Part shown: in pieces, positions 53,301 to 62,300 of the stretch
Layout: every line of letters starts with the position of its first letter
Position numbering within the stretch: position 1 is the stretch's first letter
Source of the DNA: Cymbomonas tetramitiformis
Taxonomy: Eukaryota; Chlorophyta; Pyramimonadophyceae; Pyramimonadales; Pyramimonadaceae
Reading direction: 5' to 3'
DNA: 64,000 bases
Assembly (NCBI GenBank): GCA_001247695.2
Contig: LGRX02035166.1
Coordinates: 95,552-159,551 of the forward strand
Position numbers and translations under genes: made by a program
Notes under the pieces: generated by a model
The model's database searches: none
The model's input: the letters and a program-made list of their open reading frames with translations, nothing else
What the model was told of the DNA's origin: nothing

Positions 53301-56300
53301 GGCGATGCCCCCAACAGGCATCCCGCACCTGCTGCCAGTGCTGCAGGAGCTGCACAAGCCCCGCCACCCCCGCTGCGGGGATGGTGAGCCTCCTCCTGAG
53401 GCGCACGTGCCCCCTGCCTTTCTCCTTGTGGAGAACCACGGAGATGTCCTCACCTGTGATGCTGATGTGCTCCCTGCGCATGGAGACGCCCGTCTCTGGC
53501 CGGCCGAAGGTGACGAAGGCAAACACCACGTAGGTGCACGCCCTGAGCAGCTCCGTAGCTGCCCGGCCCACCGGCTCCAGCCCCAGCCCGTGCGCATGCA
53601 CCGCCGAGACATGCCTGGCAGGCAGCCAGGTCCGCACCGTCTGCTCCTCACCCGCGGCTTCAGCCGCCTGCACCTGGAGGCGGGCCATGCCCTTCACTGC
53701 TCTGGAGATCGCCCGGCCCCTGGCAGGCCCGGGGAACCCCATGTCCTCGTGGTAGTTGTTGATGGCGGATAGGTAGGGCTGCATGTTGGACGCCTGCACC
53801 GTGCCCTTGTCCAGCATGTGAGCAATGTACAGCCTCACCGTGGCCCCCGTTGCCGGAAGCCACTGTCTGCCCTCCGCCTCACAGAACGCCATGAAGGCCC
53901 GAGCCTTCGGCCGGTAGTTGCCCACCGTCTTGCCGCCCAATGCTGCCCCCTGCATCTGCACTGCCAGCTCAGTGAGGGAGCTGTCCCCCAGCTCTCCTCT
54001 CCAGCGCTCCTGAAGCGCCGCATCCCAGCCAGTCACCTCCTGCACCGCTGCCGGGAGCACCTCATACCTCTCCTTGCTCATGTCCAGGTCCTCCTTGTCA
54101 CCATCCTCGTAGGCAATGTGGGTTAGGCCGTCCGACCCCGTGTCACCCACGGTGCCGGTGTACCAGGCATCATCCTGGGGCCAGTACACCTTCACCTTGA
54201 GGCCACTCGCCAGCCCCGCCTGCGGCGCCTGCCCGGCTGCCCGCCTCCCATCCTGCAGGTAATGGCTCACCGGGAGGCGGAGATGCGGAACATGATGCCG
54301 TCCCAGCTTGAGGCCCCGAGCAGCTCGGACCCTCCCAGCCGGCTGGGAGTAAAGAGGTCCCTGCCCCGGGGCAAGATCACCACCTCGTCGGCCATGGCCT
54401 CCAGCTGCTGGAACCACATCTGCCCCGGCCAGTAGGGCGCCACCACCGTGGCGGCGCACTTCTCCTCCCGCAGCTTGTGCGCCACCTCGTCGAGGAGGGA
54501 CCACGGGGGGTTGACCCAATTGACCTCTCCTAGCCAGGAAAAGGCCAAAGAGTCCACGCCCTCGCACCCCGGGTCGTGCCACTGTGCGTAGTAGCGCGGC
54601 AGCTGGGCGGAGAGCTCCGAGGCGAAGCGGTCCACGGTGTGCTGGTGCCATTCCCGCTCCGCCCACTGAAACCACCTGCGGTTCAGCCGCCAGTCGTCCA
54701 GGTCCCGGTCCCGAGACAAGGGGTCGGCCCACTCGTTTGCCTCGCTTCTGATGTACCTCGCCTGGAGCTCGATGTCGTTTAAGTCCAGCAGGATCCACAG
54801 GCGCCGCATCCGCCGCATCAGCTCCGGGTTGCGCGACGTGAAGTGCGAGAGCATGGCCACCACCGCCTGGTTGTCGCAGTAGAGGCGCACCACCTTGCCG
54901 GTGAGCTCTCTCAGGAAGGATTGCACCGTCTTGTACACGGCCTCCAACTCCAGGTGCGTGATGTGTAGATGCCGTAGCTCGTCGGACCAGAATCCTCTTG
55001 CCGCGTGCTTGAGGTTCAGCACCCCGCCCCATGCGAACAGAGACGCGTCGGTGTGCACCTTCGCTCTCGTGGGGCTGCGCCAGATCTTGCGACCGTTCCA
55101 CCGGCTCTGAGCCGGCAGCCTGAGCCACCACTCGATGTCGCTCCACGCCTGCCGTGTGAGCTTCACCTTCGCGCCCCATCCCCGCCTCGTGGAGAGCACG
55201 AAGTGGAGCTCCCTGAGATACAATCTCGCCGGAGGGACTGCCAGATACACAGACTGGCAGAGCCCCGTGAACGCTGCCAGCTTCCGAGCTGGGAGCCACC
55301 TCCGCTGTCGCGACGCCTCGCTGAGAAGCGTCTTGGACTGCAGGTGAATCTTCTGCAGCCTCGCCGGTGTCACGCGGAACTGTCCCGCCTTGAGGTCCAC
55401 CTCGAGCCCGAGGTGCTCCACCAGCTGCGTCGGCTCCCATTGCCCCTTTTTCTCGTTGCGCGACAATCCGAGTCTCACCAAGACCTGAGATGTCAGCTCG
55501 CGCGCCCTGAGCACCTCGATCCTGCTGCTTAGCAGCAACAGGAAGTCGTCCATGTAAGGGAGCACCCGCGCCCCCTGCTGATGCTCCTCGCGGCCGCATC
55601 CTCCAGCTCGTCTGCGAACTGCCCAACGTCGTCGCACTTTGCTTCCGCTTTGCAGCTTCCGCACTTCCCGCCGATCCTCCGCGGATCTCGGAGAACGAAG
55701 GCACTCCACGAGCACCTTCATGACCTTGACGAAGATTCGTGGCGAGTCGTTCCAGCCGAAGGGAAGGGCGCCGCACTGGAATAATTCCCCCCGCACGTCG
55801 AACTGCATGTACTCCTGGAAGGCGGGGTCGATCCCCACGACGTGGTAACCGTCCTGGAGGTCGAAGCTGAAGCACCAGTCGTTCGGCTTGGCGAGCCGAC
55901 GCAGCTTCTTCAACGTCTCCATCTTGCAGCGAGATTTCGCGCAGTGAGTGTTCAACCAGCGGAAGTCCATCACTAGACGCCACTTGTTCGTCCCCGGCTT
56001 CGGCACCAGGAACACTCAGGATACGTGTCGTCGCCTCCGCGCTCGCACCCATGCGCCCGTTCTGAGACACCGCTCGGTCTCTGCGGCCATCCACTCCAGC
56101 TGCGGAGGGGTGGCGTCGCCCAACGACACTCCGTGATCGAAAGGCAGAGGCGCCTTGTCGACCCATCGCATCTTTGCCCCTTTGCTGATCCACTGCATCA
56201 CCTCTGAGTTCGCGCCAGCTGCGCGCCATGCCCCCCTTCTGCTCCGCACCCTTTCCTGCAGGGTGGGCTCTTTCCGTTGAACGCCCCGAGGGGCGGAAGG

Positions 56301-59300
56301 CGTCCAACCTTTCCGTGATCGGAAAGTTAGGTCTGGGCTTGGGCGCCTCGCCCAAGCCCTGACCCTTTACCTCCCTTGCCGCTGCCGCGGCCACCTTCAC
56401 CTTTTCCAGCGCCTTTGCCCTTGCCTCCTGGACGGTCACGAAAAGTCGAAACTTTGGCGCTGGCCTTGGCGTGCGTGTTCATCACGGCCTTCGCCTTCGT
56501 GGTGTCGAATTCCTTCAACCACTTCGTGAGCACTGAGTCGCTCACCAACCCGTCGCTGCCTGCGTACACCTTCTCCTCGATGAAGGCCAACTTCGCCCGC
56601 AACGCCTCAGCTCCGCCGTGCGACGTTGCGTCAGACTCCATGCTCGCTCTGAGCTGCAACATGGTGTAACGGTTGTTCAGGAGCGAAAAAATGCCCTTAA
56701 ACGTGTTGTGCGCTGCGAAAACGCGCTCACTCAATTCCTCCACCGTTGTGGGATCCTTCTCATCTTGACACCAGTCCAGGGTCACCTCGGAAAACGCAAT
56801 CGCATCGTGCATGTACGACAGCGCAGGGGCAAGCACCAACTGCTCGTAACGCATGGACGAGTTGGTGCGTTTGGAGAGGGCGTCGTAGGTCTTGTCGTTG
56901 TACAGGTCGTACATCTGCGGCATGTCAGTCTCCAGTGTTGCAGGTCTCGCAGGGAACGGATTCCCTTCAACATGTGGAACATACGGGAGCTTTTTTAATG
57001 CCTCCAGCTCCGCGTCTCCGCTCTGAGCGGAACCACCAGCCTGCGAAGCGGCTTTCGCTGCCGCCTCCTCCGCGACTTCAACTCTCGCTGCGAGAGTCTC
57101 CATCTGCTTCATCACGAGCTTCATCATTTCGCCCTGTTGCTCCAACAGGACTTCCATCCCGGACTTCGCAGCCGGTTGTAGTCCAGCCGCGCCAGCATTG
57201 TTCTCCGACGCGCCTTGCTCACCTTCTTGATCGCTCATTGTAGTAAGTCGTCAAGGGTTTAAACTTCCACAGTAACGTTAAAATGTGGGGTAAAAGTTTT
57301 TGCAGTGTGCCGCACTAAGAATTTCTCCGCGAGGAAAAATTTCTTGTGAAGTTCTTTTGCGAAGGCAAAAGAACAGAGCTGCGGATTCCCACGGGCGGAA
57401 CTACTAAATACTGTCGTGTGTAAAGCCTTTAGATCTAACTCAGCTGCTGATTTTGATCTAACGGCTCAGGAAACTCTGATCGATCTACCGGCACAGAAAC
57501 CTCTAAAATTCCGCAGGCTCCAATTTAACCAGAATGCCGCTCAACACCTCCCGCTGCCGCACTTTGGGCTGCTGAAGCAATGTTAATTGCAATACTCGTA
57601 GTCGAGGAAGTCGGTCGCACCTCTGAGTCTCTCCCCCGCACTCGAGGCCACCCAATCTTGTCCATGCTTTTAGGGGCGGCGATCTGAGATTGACGGGTTG
57701 CTGTTGACCGAATCGGGAGACACTCGGAGGCAGAGAGGCTCAAGTTTGCCCCCTCTTGTTTCTTCCCGGGCAGACTATTTGTAGGCAAAGCCCTGTCCAG
57801 GAATTTTGGTCACCGGATATGCGGAAATCTGCCCGCCATCCAACGGTTTAGGTTGTCAGATTTGACCTTATGACTCGGCAGCCTCGAAACTTGCGGCGTT
57901 CACCAACACGGTTGCAGCTGATCTCGGCGCCTCGCTTTGGGGGGTATCCGTCTTTGATTTAGAGCCTTTCTCTTTCAGTGCCGGGAGCCTCGAATCTCTT
58001 AACTTGTGTGCTGGGGTTTGAATGTTGGGTTCGCATCAGGGGGCATACATGGAACAGGTAGCACCTTGTTCATCTGCAACGACTCTGTCGTGGCCAACAA
58101 CTCGGCCAGGTTTGACGGCGCAGGTGTGTTTGTGCTTGAAGGCAGCGCGCTTGTGGTGGAGGCCACACTCATCTCCCACAATCAGGCCGAAGGTGGCGGC
58201 GGCGGCATCGCAGTCGACACCGGGGCAGAGGTGGAGCTGCGGCAAGGCACCGTTCTGGACCGCAATGCCGCGCCTGAAGGGGGGGGGTTATCAGCCAGGG
58301 ACGGGGCTCACATCACCATCATGGACTCCACAATTCGCAACAACTCTGTCTCCGGGCTTCTTCTCTCCAGTGACACAGAAGCCGTGATGCTGAACGCCGT
58401 CCTGGAGCACCACCTTGGGAATGCACTGTGGCTCCGGGAAGCAGCACATGCTGCGGTGCGCGAGCTACCCCCCTCTCCTTCCCACACACCCCTCCCCAGG
58501 TTACAGAGCATCACCACGGTGAGCCGAATGGCGACCCCCCTGACCTTACCCCACGCCCTTGCTTCCCCCTTTACCGACTCAGTGAAGCAGGAGAAGCACC
58601 TTGGTGAGCTGCCTGCCGATGCCCTTACGCTCCCTTAATTCAATCGTCGTGACGAGCCACAACCGGAGAGTCCAGTGCCATGGGTCCCACGCCCACCCGA
58701 TAGTATTAGCTGACGACGGACTCACACCGGCTTTCCAGCAACACGCGCCCCGCCACGTGCCCAGGTGACAGTTGGGACACCTTCCCCATAGGATCCGAGG
58801 TGCCGTGGTTTAATAAGATGATACTGCGCGGTCAGGGCACGCGCGAGCAGACCCATGCGAACCACGGCACCGCGTTTCCCATGGGGAAGTTGTCCCAAGT
58901 GGCGCCTGAAACCGTGGTGGGGAGCATGCCGTGGGGGAGATCGTGTCCGTTTGTCAGCACCGCCTGGGATCAATGGCACCGGACTCTGAGCCACAGCCCG
59001 ACCACCCCTCCAGTGCCCACTTTCCCAGCAGAGGGTCGTGCTGAGTTGCCTCCCAACCCTCATGATGAGTGGGTTGTGGTTGTGGCCAGATAACCTCCAC
59101 CTTATTCTTTGCAAACAATGCAAGCGGCGGCGGCGGCGGCTTGCTGGCAGAGAGCGGCAGCGTGGCGACATTGGACCAGTGCCGCTTTGAGCGCAACGTG
59201 GCGGCCACGCAAGGGGGAGCTCTCTTCTCAGCTGGCAACCTCACGTTGACAGCATCTGACTGTGTAGATAACTCTGCAGGAGATGGCGGGGCAGCCTCCG

Positions 59301-62300
59301 TGTTGCTGACGCTCCCACATCAAGCAGTTGAGGTAGGCTTAGTACTCATGAGCGGGCATTTCGCCATGCTGCCTGCAGCAACCGGAGAGACCTCCAAGCT
59401 GGACGCTCCGATCATTCGCACAACTGCCTAAACACACATACACACACCAGGTTCGATCCTGGTCTGGATGATCTGGATGATGAGAATCCGGATGAGTGTC
59501 CCGAAGTGTGTGCTGAATCCTTTGATCCCCGGCGTGGGTACATAGTGCAGTCTTCTGTGGCTTCGGGGTGCCAAAGGATTCGCAAGGATAAGCATATGCA
59601 CACCAGGTGATGAGCAGCTGTCGGAAAGGTGACGACCGGTTGGCTGTCGGCTGACTGGTTGACTATGTTGACTGGCCACCGGGAGGGCTTGGGACACACA
59701 GCCAACTGTGGGGATGGGACCCCAAGTAGGAACAGTGTAGCACAACAGTTGCAGGGCAAGTGTGGAGCGCATCACTCAAGTTCGCGGCTTCCTTGCAAGG
59801 CATTCAGTGCAAGGGCTTCGAGCAGCTCTCTTGAGACCAGGCTCTAGGGCGAGTAGAGGGCAGCAGGGTGGTCCCGAATGTGGGCTTGGTGGTGAAGAGG
59901 TGGCTCGAGTGTCTCGAGGGGCAGAGGTGAGCCGGCTTCAGAGACACAGCAGCAGTGCGCGGGCAGGACAGTTACAGAGGGGCTCAGGTGGCCCAGTGAG
60001 GCTCAGGGAGCAGAGGGGTGGTCCTGCGCGTAGGCTTGGTGGTGGAGAGATGACTCGCGCAGCTCGGGGGACAGGGATGAACCGGCTCCAGAGACACGGC
60101 AGCAGCGCGCCGGCGGTGCAGGTGCAGAGGGGATCAGATGCCTCAGTAAGGCTTAGGCGGTCCCATTCACTAGTGAGCTCTGGAGAATCTGGATAAGCGT
60201 CCCGAAGTGTGTGCTGAATCCTGTGATCCACGGCGTGGGTACATAGTGCAGCCGGTCTTCTGCGGCTACGGTCTGCCAAAGGAGTTGGTCCAAGGATAAG
60301 TACACACCAGGTAGCTAGAGGGGGGCAAACGAATTGGTCCAAGGTTAAGCCACACACACGTCTTTCACTATCCTGCCTAGCTCTGCCTCACGATTCCTCG
60401 CATTGCTGCATCCAGGCATCGCCCACAGGTCCGCGCTCTGCCCATACGCCCATGCACGCGCGTTTCCGCGCCGTAAATCTGCGGTATTTACCTCGTTGGG
60501 GCGATCAACATCCCGCAGAAGTAGCCTGCTGCAATGCCTGAAAGGTGTCTTGGTGGGTGATTGATAATTCTTGTCATATTCAGCATTTCGTCAATCTTGA
60601 TCTGGAAGGCGATGAAATTTGTGAAATTTGACTATCATCACATACATGATCCCTCTGGCCTTTATCTAAAGTCGCCGGAGCAAAGCTCAGCATTGATCAG
60701 CATGCCCTAGTTGTGAGTTTATAGAAGTGGATTTCCTTCGAACTCCCAAATACATTCAAATCTGCAGAGTGTGGCCAATGGCTTGATATTGAATGCAGGT
60801 CTCCCCCTGGACCTGAATGAGTGCTGTGGCTGCGTGAGAGGGGGGGGGTAAGCTGCGTGACGAACCTCCGAGGCATTCCTGTCATCACAGCTTAGCAGCA
60901 TGTCATGGTTTCTGGCCACTCACCACCGAAGGCTGCTTGTCAGGTCCGAGGAACCCATTTTGTGAACAACTCGGCCAACACAGGTGCCGTGGTTTACGTG
61001 GAGGAGGCGTTTTCCATAGAATCCACAGTCCCGGGGACAGGTCCACTGGTTGAATTGAGCGAGCTGTGGTTCGAGGACAACGCCGCGCGTGCGGGAGGCT
61101 CCGTTATGTATTGGGAGCCCCTGGAGATGACAGCGGCGAGTCACCTGCCAAGTTGCAACAACTGCACGGAGGACGCGCTGGCTGCCGGGAATACCGCAGC
61201 CTACGCATCTCCCGCCGGTTTCGCCACCCGGCCGGTGGCTCTGCAGATAGACACCGTGCAGGCGGCGGAGGCAGGGGGGCACCCACTGGTGCACGGCTTC
61301 GCAGTGAACTTGACGGACGCATACGGGGAGTTGGTGGCGAGCAGCCGAACTTTGGTGACGCTCCGCAGCACATCTGCGTCGCCTTGCTCCCTCTCAGGGA
61401 ACGGTTTCGAGCAAGAGGTGGTGGGCGGCGCTGCGCTCTTCCGCGACAGCCTCGAGCTGTTTGGCGCCCCCGGAGCCTCGTGCCAGCTGTACGCCACTGC
61501 CCAGCTCGCCAAGGAGGGAGATGTGAATTCCAGCGTAGCCACCGTGGTGTTGCGGTATTGCGTGTCCGGGGAATACCCCGTCGGCGAAAGCGAATCCGTC
61601 ACATGCAAGCCCTGCCCGCAGGGTACCATCAGCTTCTCCAATGACAGCTCCTGCCAAGAGTGCCCCGAGGGCCTTGGGTGTCCAGGGGGTGACACGTACG
61701 AGGTGTGCGACGGGCACTGGCTCGCCCCCAACGCGCAGCACTGCCTGGAGGCCGCCAGCCCCACGGAGTGCTTCCTGGACCGCCTCTACGAGTGCACCCA
61801 CAACGACGCCTGCACTACCACCAGCGACGCGCACGACGACACGGGGACGTGTACAACTGGGGACGCCACAGCAGGAGGGACCACCAGCCGGCATGGCCAG
61901 GGCGTTGCCAGCGTGGGACAGCTGCTGCTCTGCAACACCGAGGCGTACTCGGGAGGGGTCATGTGCGGGGGCATGGGGCAGGTGTGAGGCTGCCACAACA
62001 AGCTGCAATCGGCTCAACCCTCTGAACGTGAAAAGCATATTTAGGGTTTAAGGTTTTAGGGTTTATACGTGCGCTTGTCTGTGTTTGAGGACTCGAGTAG
62101 TGTCCGGCAAATGGCGCGCTGGCAGCCCGGGCGCATACGCGGCTCGCAGGCATACCTTGGCCCCCTGCCGAGGGAAAGCGCCTGACAGGGCGCCTCCAGC
62201 AGATAAAGGAGCATAGCCACGATCCCTGCCTGCATGACCAAGCACAGCTGCCCCCCCCCAAGTATGCACGAACAGTCACCCCCCCCCAAAGTGTGAAGCA

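Larger units (their letters stand above)
52429..57567 (-). mobile_element. DIRS/Ngaro-like tyrosine-recombinase retrotransposon
   Basis: In element orientation: a terminal block of B (36 bp) plus A (170 bp), a Gag-like ORF, RT-RNase H, a Tudor-like domain, a tyrosine recombinase, a second A copy, then a second B copy. There are no LTRs and no DDE integrase. RT with a tyrosine recombinase and split direct repeats is the hallmark of the DIRS/Ngaro order, which is thought to integrate through a circular intermediate. The two A copies differ at a single visible base, so insertion is recent, yet the RT frame has one in-frame stop. It sits in an intron of the beta-helix gene on the opposite strand. 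Confidence 0.85.

Noticed and set aside
55005..55532. Plus-strand ORFs inside the retrotransposon
   Set aside because: Shadows of the RT-RNase H coding region in GC-rich DNA.
59445..59465. tRNA-like B box (GGTTCGATCC within CCAGG...CCTGG)
   Set aside because: No A box or acceptor and anticodon arms at the right spacing; the stem does not fit a T-arm.
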